Shown: positions 57,665 to 64,000 of the stretch, piece after piece | How the letters are laid out: each line of letters begins with the position of its first letter | Position numbering within the stretch: position 1 is the stretch's first letter | From: an uncultured Olsenella sp. | GTDB lineage: Bacteria > Actinomycetota > Coriobacteriia > Coriobacteriales > Atopobiaceae | Direction: 5' to 3' | Assembly: GCA_934660915.1 (NCBI GenBank) | Contig: CAKUIF010000009.1 | Location: 21,667 to 85,666 of the forward strand | Length of the DNA: 64,000 nucleotides | The notes under the pieces: model-generated | What the model was told of the DNA's origin: nothing | Databases searched by the model: none | The model's input: the letters and a program-made list of their open reading frames with translations, nothing else | Program-made: the position numbers and the translations under genes

Positions 57665-58059
57665 CCAGCTTCGCCCTCGACTGGCTTTGGAACCGCGAGG
57701 ACGTGATAGCGGACTTCCGACAGTTCTACAGCATCGACCTCCCGCTGGAGGCCGAGGACGTGGACTGCGCCCGCTGGGGACTGCTGTGGCACGCGCTGCC
57801 GCGCGAGTCGAGGACGGCGCGAAGGCAGCTCCCGGACCTCGAGTGGAGCGCGGGCGAGTACATGCTCAACCAGGCGGTCTACTACCTCCACATGCTCGAG
57901 TGGAGGCTGTGCACAAAGGACGGCCAGAGGGGGCGGCGCGCCCCGCAGCCGCCGAGGACGCCCGGCGAGAGGGCCGACGCCGAGCGGCGCCGGGCCAACG
58001 CTGAGAGCGCCCGCGCGGACATAGACAGGATTCTCGGCATCCCGGAGGGGGGTGCGTAA
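57371..58059 (+). CDS. Tail assembly chaperone, long form via -1 frameshift (gpGT-like)
   Basis: The extension frame continues LTSFALDWLWNREDVIADFR from the slip to the stop at 58059, adding about 130 residues (a helical domain ending ADIDRILGIPEGGA). The heptamer A AAA AAC at 57655-57661 overlaps the short-form stop and is the canonical slippery sequence in the correct frame. The extension has no start or ribosome site of its own. This G/GT pair before the tape measure is conserved in siphoviruses. Confidence 0.88.
57655..57661 (+). other. Programmed -1 ribosomal frameshift site
   Basis: A AAA AAC in the frame of gpG, directly before its TAA stop. Slipping back one base joins the gpGT extension. 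Confidence 0.9.
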
Positions 58060-60906
58060 ATGGCAGTCAACGTCGGCTCGGCGTCCGTGACGATCATGCC
58101 GACCATGAGCGGCTTCGCGGCCAAGATGGACAAGGAGCTGGGCGGCGCGGGCAAGACGGGCGGCGCGTCCTTCTCCAAGGCGTTCGGCACGGCCGCTCAG
58201 CCGGGGACCGGCTTCATCGGGCGGTTCCGCACCGCAGGCACCAGCGCGGGCTCGGCCATGGGCGAGTCCGTGGGCAAGGGCATCAGCGCCAAGGGCGCGG
58301 CCATCGCCGGGGCCATGGGCGGCCTGGCCGCGTCAATCGGCGCTAAGCTCTTGGGGGTCATCCAAGGACTCACGGGCGAGATAACGGACGCCAGCGACTC
58401 GGCGCAGAAGTTCGCGAGCACGCTTTCCTTCGCGGACATCGACGACTCGACCATCAAGGACCTGACGGCCTCGACGCAGGCCTACGCGGACGAGACGGTC
58501 TACGACCTCTCCGACATCCGCAACACCACGGCTCAGCTCGCCGCCAACGGCGTCGACAACTACGCGCAGCTCGCCGAGGCGGCGGGCAACCTGAACGCGG
58601 TGGCCGGCGGCAACGCCGACACGTTCAAGTCCGTGGCCATGGTCATGACCCAGACCGCCGGCGCGGGCAAGCTCACCACCGAGAACTGGAACCAGCTCTC
58701 CGACGCCATCCCGGGCGCGTCCGGCAAGCTCCAGGAGGCCATGAAGGCCAACGGGGCCTATACGGGCAACTTCCGCGAGGCCATGGAGAAGGGTGAGATC
58801 ACCGCCGAGGAGTTCAACAAGGCGGTCATGGACCTCGGCATGACCGACGCGGCCAAGGAGGCGGCCACCTCCACCGCCACCATCGAGGGCGCCATGGGCA
58901 ACCTCGAGGCGGCGGGCGTCAAGGCGGGCATGGTCCTGCTCGACGCGTTCAAGCCGCTTGTGACGGGCGGCATCAACGGCGTCTCCGAGACCATCGGCCA
59001 GGTGACGGACGGGGTCGTGCGCTTCTTCGAAGCCGCGCAGTCAAACGGGGCGGCCCAACAGCTCGTCGACACGGTCGGCGCGCTCGGCGGGGCGGCGGGC
59101 AACATCCTCGGCGCCTTGGGGAGCCTCGCGCTCGCCGTGCTGGGCATCCAGCCCAGCGGCGACGCCGCCACGGACGCGGCCAACGGCCTCAAGGGCGCGC
59201 TCGACGCGGCGCAGCCGGTCATCCAGGGCGTCTCCGACGCGACCGGGTGGCTCAAGGACCATGCCGCCGAGGCCGCGCCCTACGTCCAGGGGCTCGTCTT
59301 CGCCATCATGGCCATGCGCGCCGCCCAGGGCGCGGCGGGCTCCGTCTCCGCCTTCTCCGCAGCCGTCGGCGGCATGGCCGTCACCTCGCCGGCTGCTGCT
59401 GCGGGCACCACGGCGCTCGCGGGCGGCGAGACCGCCGCAGGCACCGCCGCCGGGGTCTCCGCCGCGCAGATGCTCGCCTTCGGGGCAGCGGTGCTCATGG
59501 TGGGCGCGGGCGTGGCCCTCGCGTGCGTCGGGCTGCTCGCCATCGCCAACGCCGCCGTCATGATCGCGTCGGCGGGGCCCTCCGCGGCCATAGGCATGGC
59601 CGCCATGGTCGGCACCATCGCCCTTCTCGCCGTGGGTGCGGCTGCCCTCGGCCCGGCCCTCACCGCCGGGGCCGTCGGCATGGTGGCCTTCGGCGGGGCG
59701 GTCGCGCTCGTCGGCGCGGGCGTGCTCATGACGGGGGCGGGCCTGCTCGTCATGAGCATGGCGCTCCCGGCCATCGCGGCCAGCGGCGGCCAGGCGGCGG
59801 TTGGGCTTCTCGCCCTCTCCGCCTCGCTTCTCGTCGCGGGGCCGGCGGCCCTCGTGGCGGGCGCCGGGCTCACCGTCCTGGGGGCCGGGTGCATTGTGGC
59901 GGGTGCCGGTGCCGTTGTGCTCGGCGCGGGCGTGCTGCTCGCGTCTGCCGGGCTGCTGATGCTCGGCGCGGCGCTGCCCGCCGTCTCGGCCAACGGGTCG
60001 GCTGCCGCCGTCGGCGTCCTCGCGCTCGGCGCGGCGATGCTCGTGCTCGGCCCCGGCGCCATCGTGGCCGCCGCGGGCCTCGCGACGCTCGGAGCGGGCG
60101 TGGCCGTGGCCGCTGCCGGCGTGACGCTGCTCGCCGCCGGCGCCGTGCTCCTGGGCGCGGGGCTCGCGCTCGTGGCCGCTTCGGTGGTCGTGGCGTCGGC
60201 GGGAATCGTGGCCATGGGCGCCGCGATGCCGCTGGTCTCGTCCTCCGCGCCCGGCGCGGCGGCCGGGCTCGGCGCCCTCGCGGCGGCGGCGCTCGCGGCC
60301 GCTCCGGGGCTTCTCGCGGCGACGCCCGCAATGAGCTCCTTCTCGTCCGCGTGCTCCACCGCCTCGTCCGCCTCCTCGCAGGCGCGCTCCAGCATCGACC
60401 AGGTGAAGTTCTCGAGCCAGTCCATGGCCACGGCGGCCAAGGCCTCTTTCCGGGACTTCGCCAACTCGGCGAAGAACGCGGCCTCGACCGCACAGAACGC
60501 CGTCATGGGCGCCTGCCGCCGGATGTCCGCCGAGGTGGGTTCGCTCAGGCTCACCCTCCCGCGCATCTCGGTCGGCGCTCTGCCGCACTTCTCTATGTCG
60601 GGCAGCTTCGACGCCCAGACCGGCTCCGTGCCCTCAGTGCACGTGAACTGGTACAAGAGCGGCGGCGTCTTCTCGTCCCCGAGCGTCGTCGGCGTCGGCG
60701 AGGCCGGGCGCGAGGCCGTCGTGCCGCTCAAGCCGAGCGTCCTTCGCGGCATCGGCGAGGGCATCGACGTCGAGCGCGGCGAAGACGTCGCGTCCGTTAT
60801 CGCGTGGCTCGACCGCAACCTCCCGCTGATCATCCAGAGGTACACCCCGGTCACGCTCGAGCGCGACCTCGACCGACACATCAGGACGGTGATGGCTGGT
60901 GCATAG
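58060..60906 (+). CDS. Tail tape measure protein
   Basis: 948 aa. Sets tail length and helps DNA entry. The N-terminus has VSVTIMPTMSGFAAKMDKEL-like coil and a TMP domain at about 110-270 (FASTLSFADIDDSTIKDLTA; AGKLTTENWNQLSDAIPGAS). From about 480 to 760 it is an unusually long, almost uncharged Gly/Ala/Val/Leu stretch with repeated LLAL/GAG blocks. The C-terminus ends with VVGVGEAGREAVVPL, common in TMPs. Largest gene in the prophage, as expected. Confidence 0.93.
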   Translation: MAVNVGSASVTIMPTMSGFAAKMDKELGGAGKTGGASFSKAFGTAAQPGTGFIGRFRTAGTSAGSAMGESVGKGISAKGAAIAGAMGGLAASIGAKLLGVIQGLTGEITDASDSAQKFASTLSFADIDDSTIKDLTASTQAYADETVYDLSDIRNTTAQLAANGVDNYAQLAEAAGNLNAVAGGNADTFKSVAMVMTQTAGAGKLTTENWNQLSDAIPGASGKLQEAMKANGAYTGNFREAMEKGEITAEEFNKAVMDLGMTDAAKEAATSTATIEGAMGNLEAAGVKAGMVLLDAFKPLVTGGINGVSETIGQVTDGVVRFFEAAQSNGAAQQLVDTVGALGGAAGNILGALGSLALAVLGIQPSGDAATDAANGLKGALDAAQPVIQGVSDATGWLKDHAAEAAPYVQGLVFAIMAMRAAQGAAGSVSAFSAAVGGMAVTSPAAAAGTTALAGGETAAGTAAGVSAAQMLAFGAAVLMVGAGVALACVGLLAIANAAVMIASAGPSAAIGMAAMVGTIALLAVGAAALGPALTAGAVGMVAFGGAVALVGAGVLMTGAGLLVMSMALPAIAASGGQAAVGLLALSASLLVAGPAALVAGAGLTVLGAGCIVAGAGAVVLGAGVLLASAGLLMLGAALPAVSANGSAAAVGVLALGAAMLVLGPGAIVAAAGLATLGAGVAVAAAGVTLLAAGAVLLGAGLALVAASVVVASAGIVAMGAAMPLVSSSAPGAAAGLGALAAAALAAAPGLLAATPAMSSFSSACSTASSASSQARSSIDQVKFSSQSMATAAKASFRDFANSAKNAASTAQNAVMGACRRMSAEVGSLRLTLPRISVGALPHFSMSGSFDAQTGSVPSVHVNWYKSGGVFSSPSVVGVGEAGREAVVPLKPSVLRGIGEGIDVERGEDVASVIAWLDRNLPLIIQRYTPVTLERDLDRHIRTVMAGA

Positions 60907-61738
60907 GCTCGCTTACGTCTCGTCCGGCGGCGAGCGCGTCGACCTCGACGGGGGCGGCGCCTTCGTCGGCACCGCCCCAAAGCTGCGCTCGCGCGCGTGG
61001 ACGTACACGCTCGGGTGGCGCGGCGCGTCGGGCATCAGCCGCGACGCCCGCGAGGCCGAGCTTGACGCCGCGATGACCGCCGAGCGCGCCGACGAGCTGC
61101 GCAGGCTCGCCGACCGCGACGTGTCCTCCGGCACGCCCGGAATGCTCGTCTTCGACGGCGAGTGGTACCAGCGCGCGTACATCGCCAAGAGCGAGGTGGA
61201 GACGGTCTACGGGAGGTCGGCCGTGCGCGCGGCGCTGACCGTCCTTCTGCTCGACGGTGCGTGGAGGCGCGAGGAGTCCACGGACTTCTTCGCCGAGGAG
61301 GTCTCCGACGGGGACGCGCTCGACTTCCCGCACGACTTCGACTACGACTACGGCGGGAGCGGCGCGAACCGGACCGTAACTGTCGGGGGCCTGCTCCCCG
61401 CCGACATGAGGATGACCATCTACGGCCCCGTGACCAACCCCCGCGTGGTCGTGGCCCAGGGAGATTTCTCCAACACCTACAGCGTGAAGATTGCGGTGCC
61501 CGGCGGCTCCCGTCTGGTCATTGACGGGTCGAGCCACCCGAAGGGCATCCAGCTCATCGGCACCTACGGCGAGGTGGAGGACCGCTTCGCCGACGGCGTG
61601 CGCGGTGAGGGCGCGGGCTCCGGCTCGTACTGCTTCGAGCCTCTGCGTCCAGGCACCTCGACCGTCTCGTGGGACGGCAGCTTCGGATTCACGCTCACGG
61701 CCTTCAGGGAGGAGGGCGAGCCGCCATGGAGCTCATAG
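60899..61738 (+). CDS. Distal tail protein (Dit)
   Basis: 279 aa, GTG start overlapping the tape measure end by 8 bases. Dit hexamers cap the tube and hold the receptor-binding apparatus. LAYVSSGGERVDLDGGGAFV, GMLVFDGEWYQRAYIAKSEV and VRAALTVLLLDGAWRREEST match the Dit N-terminal barrel. A C-terminal galectin-like half (RLVIDGSSHPKGIQLIGTYG) follows. Confidence 0.83.
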   Translation: MHRLAYVSSGGERVDLDGGGAFVGTAPKLRSRAWTYTLGWRGASGISRDAREAELDAAMTAERADELRRLADRDVSSGTPGMLVFDGEWYQRAYIAKSEVETVYGRSAVRAALTVLLLDGAWRREESTDFFAEEVSDGDALDFPHDFDYDYGGSGANRTVTVGGLLPADMRMTIYGPVTNPRVVVAQGDFSNTYSVKIAVPGGSRLVIDGSSHPKGIQLIGTYGEVEDRFADGVRGEGAGSGSYCFEPLRPGTSTVSWDGSFGFTLTAFREEGEPPWSS

Positions 61739-62715
61739 TCGCGGACAGCGCGGGCAAGACGCTCTTCCCGCTCGCGGACTTCGAGCTCGACATGGACTCG
61801 GGCTGGGGCGACGGCGTCGACAACACGTTCGATTTGATCGTGCGCGACGCCTCCGCCCCGCTCCCCGAGGCCGCGTGGCGCGTCTACGCCGACGGAACCG
61901 AGATGGGCGGCCGCGTCGAGGGCTTCGGGCTGAAGACCGGCCGCACGTCCTCCGAGATGCACTGGACCGGCTCCACGTGGTCGGGAGTGCTTGCCAAGCG
62001 GCTGCTCTGGCCCGACTCGGGGCAGGACTACCTCACGCTCTCGGGGGACGCCAACGCGGTGCTGCGCTCGGCCGTCTCCCGGCTCGGCCTCGGCTCCTTC
62101 TTCTCCGTGCCGGACGTGGACGCGGGCGTCTCGGTTAGCTACAGGTGCTCGCGCGACGTGCCGGACGCCTGGACGAACCTCCGGCTCGCCATGAGGTCGG
62201 CGGGGCTTCGGCTCGACGCGAAGTGGGTCGACGGCGCGTGTAGGCTCCAGGCGACCAAGGTGACCGACTGGCGCGGCCGCGTCGACTCCGACCTCGTGGA
62301 CTTCGACCTTACGAGCGACCTGCTCGTCACCAACCACCTGAAGGCGGCCGGCAAGGGCGAGCTGGCGTCCCGCCAGGTCGTGGACGTCTACGCAGACAAC
62401 AAGGGCAACGTGGGCACCTCAAAGGCCATGGCGGGCGTCTTCGAGCTGGAGGAGTACTACGACGCGAACAACTCCGAGGGCGACGACCTGCGCGACCAGG
62501 CCGTGAGCCGCCTGAGGGACATGCAGACGGAAGGCAGCGTCAAGGTCACCGTCGGCGAGGGCGTGAGCTTCGGCCTCGGCGACATCGTGGAGGCAAGGCA
62601 CTACTCCCCGAACGTCACGGTCAACGTCGAGATTTCCAGCCGCGTCACCACAGCCACCGGCGCGGGCGTCGCGGTCACCTACGGGGCCTCGCCCGGCACG
62701 ACGAAGATAGGATAG
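61726..62715 (+). CDS. Tail-tip protein (Tal/gp37-like)
   Basis: 329 aa from the ATG at 61726, GGGAGGAGG upstream. Fits the siphovirus ReqiPepy6 Gp37-like/tail-endopeptidase family: ELIVADSAGKTLFPLADFEL, DNTFDLIVRDAS, and a middle with LAKRLLWPDSGQDYLTLSGD. No separate peptidase motif is evident, so it may be structural. Follows Dit as in most siphoviruses. Confidence 0.78.
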   Translation: MELIVADSAGKTLFPLADFELDMDSGWGDGVDNTFDLIVRDASAPLPEAAWRVYADGTEMGGRVEGFGLKTGRTSSEMHWTGSTWSGVLAKRLLWPDSGQDYLTLSGDANAVLRSAVSRLGLGSFFSVPDVDAGVSVSYRCSRDVPDAWTNLRLAMRSAGLRLDAKWVDGACRLQATKVTDWRGRVDSDLVDFDLTSDLLVTNHLKAAGKGELASRQVVDVYADNKGNVGTSKAMAGVFELEEYYDANNSEGDDLRDQAVSRLRDMQTEGSVKVTVGEGVSFGLGDIVEARHYSPNVTVNVEISSRVTTATGAGVAVTYGASPGTTKIG

Positions 62716-62724
62716 GAGCATCAC

Positions 62725-63543
62725 ATGGAGTTAGTCACGGGCAAGGCGGGCACCCCGCACGTCAGCTCCGCCGACGACGGACGCCGCATCGCGGGCGAGG
62801 TCGGCACGGGCAGCTACGTCCTGAAGACGGGCGGCGGGCTCGCGCCGTCCCTCGTGGACGCGAACACCGTGCGCTTCGCGACGGGCGACATGGTCGTCCA
62901 GGGCCGCCACATCGGCCTCACGGCCCCCGAGGACGTGAGGGTGGCCTCCGGCACGCAGGGCAAGAAGCGCACGGACTACATCTGCGTGCACTACAAGCGC
63001 GACGTCGCGGGGAGCAACCCGACGCTCGTGGAGACCTGCGAGTGGAAGGTGCTGCAGGGCACGCCGGGGACCGAGGCCACCGCCCCGACGGTGCCCGCCG
63101 GGTCCATCCTCGACGGAGACGCCGAGGCGACGGTGCCCGTCGCGAGCGTCGACTTCGACGGCCTGACAACCGGGACGCTTAAGCTGCTCATCCCGACGCT
63201 GACCCCCCTCGCCGAACTCGGGGATTCCGTATCCCGGATTGACCTCAGTCAGACCATAAGCCTCGGCCAGTCGGACGATAGCCTCACCATTTGGCGGCGG
63301 GGTAACGTCGTGACGGTGGACTACAGGCGCGTGAAAGACGGCTTTTGGTCGGGAAATACAGGCACATTGACGAGGCTCGGCACGATGCCGAGCGGCCTCC
63401 GCCCGCGTCGCGAGATCCGCGTCCCGATGGTCGGCGACGTCTACCTGTGTGTCGGTTCGGATGGGTTCATTGGCCTCTACAACTACGGGGCCGCGAAGAC
63501 CTACGCGTTCGGCTTCGGCGCGATCATCACGTATTGCGTCTAG
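62725..63543 (+). CDS. Tail fibre/receptor-binding protein
   Basis: 272 aa. The N-terminal 130 residues (MELVTGKAGTPHVSSADDGR, RTDYICVHYKRD) match the baseplate-anchor domain found in many gut siphovirus fibres. After LTPLAELGDSVSRI (near residue 168) the C-terminal 100 residues form a beta-rich tip. A 12-base ATTCCGTATCCC lies at that junction (63224-63235) and reappears twice at 63924-63957. The stop overlaps the opposite-strand fibre tip. Confidence 0.82.
   Translation: MELVTGKAGTPHVSSADDGRRIAGEVGTGSYVLKTGGGLAPSLVDANTVRFATGDMVVQGRHIGLTAPEDVRVASGTQGKKRTDYICVHYKRDVAGSNPTLVETCEWKVLQGTPGTEATAPTVPAGSILDGDAEATVPVASVDFDGLTTGTLKLLIPTLTPLAELGDSVSRIDLSQTISLGQSDDSLTIWRRGNVVTVDYRRVKDGFWSGNTGTLTRLGTMPSGLRPRREIRVPMVGDVYLCVGSDGFIGLYNYGAAKTYAFGFGAIITYCV
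63224..63235. repeat. 12-base repeat at the fibre junction, left copy
   Basis: ATTCCGTATCCC within the fibre gene. The same word occurs inverted at 63924-63935 and direct at 63946-63957. Confidence 0.7.
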
Positions 63544-64000
63544 GGCAGGCGCCTCACTCCGACGACCTCGTACAAAGGGACGCCTTTGCCTGTAGACACG
63601 TCGCACCCGCTCGCGCTGAAGTGCACCTCGTTGTACCACTGGGGCGACACGGTCACGCTCTCGTCGTTGACGGCCACCTTGTAGCCCGTCATTCGCTCGT
63701 ATATGTCAGTGCCGCCTGTCGGGGCGTACGGCGCGGTCAGCTGGAAGTACTGGCTGTTGAAGCTGTTGTCTCTAGACAGCGTCGCAGACACGCGCTTCCA
63801 CTCACTCGTCTTGCCGAAGAAGATCAGGTAGTCGTAGCTGTCGAGCCCGCCGGGAGCAGTGAACGTGACGGCAGAGGGCGCTACGTCAGTGTTGTAGTTT
63901 TTTGTACCAGAGTCGCGTGCACTGGGATACGGAATGCTATGCGTGATTCCGTATCCCCGAGCTTCACCCGCCTCGGCAGAAACCTCGTATGCTGCGTCGC
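63540..64000 (-). CDS. Opposite-strand fibre C-terminal-like protein (5' end outside window)
   Basis: At least 153 codons, open through the right edge of the window on the minus strand. The visible part resembles fibre tip domains: TFTAPGGLDSYDYLIFFGKT and YERMTGYKVAVNDESVTVSP, ending VPLYEVVGVRRLP. It overlaps the stop of the plus-strand fibre gene by four bases and runs against the late operon, unlike all other tail genes. This orientation suggests a silent tip in an invertible segment or a gene from a neighbouring operon; frame checks do not settle it. Confidence 0.7.
   Translation of the reverse strand, partial: DAAYEVSAEAGEARGYGITHSIPYPSARDSGTKNYNTDVAPSAVTFTAPGGLDSYDYLIFFGKTSEWKRVSATLSRDNSFNSQYFQLTAPYAPTGGTDIYERMTGYKVAVNDESVTVSPQWYNEVHFSASGCDVSTGKGVPLYEVVGVRRLP
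63924..63957. repeat. 12-base inverted pair on the right side of the fibre locus
   Basis: GGGATACGGAAT (63924-63935), 10 bases, ATTCCGTATCCC (63946-63957), a perfect 12-bp hairpin. The first is inverted and the second direct relative to 63224-63235. A short CTCGGGGAT/ATCCCCGAG match flanks each side as well. Confidence 0.7.

Larger units (their letters stand above)
34954..64000. mobile_element. Integrated siphovirus-type prophage (left part; right end beyond window)
   Basis: Contains integrase, CI/Cro-type regulators, antirepressor, SSB, HNH, terminase, portal, MuF head protein, scaffold, capsid, connectors, tail tube, frameshifted tail chaperones, tape measure, Dit, tail-tip and fibre genes in standard siphovirus order. 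No lysis genes or attR are seen, so they lie further right. TerL is frameshifted, so the prophage may be defective. Confidence 0.9.

Noticed and set aside
59247..61076. 609-codon plus-strand and 515/566-codon minus-strand frames inside the tape measure
   Set aside because: Low-complexity Arg/Ala/Gly translations of the GC-rich tape measure; no ribosome sites or domains.
63200..64000. Diversity-generating retroelement at the fibre end
   Set aside because: No reverse transcriptase or adenine-biased template/variable repeat pair is seen; the hairpin alone is not enough.

Overview
The window is high-GC bacterial DNA. Its gene order and protein sequences suggest a Coriobacteriia actinobacterium, probably Collinsella or a close relative; this is inference, since no rRNA is present. 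About 1-34,950 is a dense chromosomal housekeeping block and about 34,954-64,000 is the left part of an integrated tailed phage that runs off the right edge.

Housekeeping block. It opens with the 3' end of rsfS and convergent DNA polymerase IV (dinB), then a minus-strand OmpR-type response regulator/histidine kinase pair. Next come the ribosome-maturation and export operon rpsP-khpA-rimM-trmD-lepB, glyQS, a half-length PPDK regulatory protein, pyruvate phosphate dikinase, a DUF6273-like surface protein and rplS. rnhB, yraN, comM, dprA, trmFO and a XerC/D recombinase follow, then a REP-associated transposase whose 3' end lies inside its own palindromic repeats. Then come rpsB-tsf, pyrH-frr-uppS-cdsA-dxr-rseP-ispG, proS, an FMN hydroxy-acid oxidase-like enzyme, an aminotransferase, and tRNA-Ala(GGC) plus a CAT-anticodon tRNA under one strong promoter. 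This block covers translation, UMP and isoprenoid precursor supply, and phospholipid and peptidoglycan carrier synthesis.

Prophage. A minus-strand tyrosine integrase lies beside the CAT tRNA, the likely attachment site. The lysogeny side (36.2-38.4 kb) holds a structured-RNA candidate converging on a DUF3644/HEPN-like gene, a small membrane protein bounded by 22-bp direct repeats, and a CI/Cro-type switch. The early region (38.5-46 kb) has an antirepressor, tiny membrane proteins, an excisionase-like HTH protein, SSB, a replication-type N-terminal domain, many small unknowns and a second integrase. The late region has a late-regulator-like protein, a helically phased TGGC decamer array, HNH, small and large terminase (large subunit frameshifted), portal, a MuF head protein with a foreign PD-(D/E)XK-like C-terminal domain, a tRNA-Leu(CAG), scaffold, capsid, connectors, tail tube, a tail chaperone pair with a textbook A AAA AAC -1 frameshift site, tape measure, distal tail, tail protease/lysin-like protein and a fibre gene. 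A second fibre-like tip on the opposite strand overlaps the first, suggesting an invertible host-range locus.

The most interesting signals are the phased TGGC array near the packaging genes, the MuF-nuclease fusion beside a phage tRNA, the structured RNA next to a HEPN-motif protein, and the opposed fibre tips.
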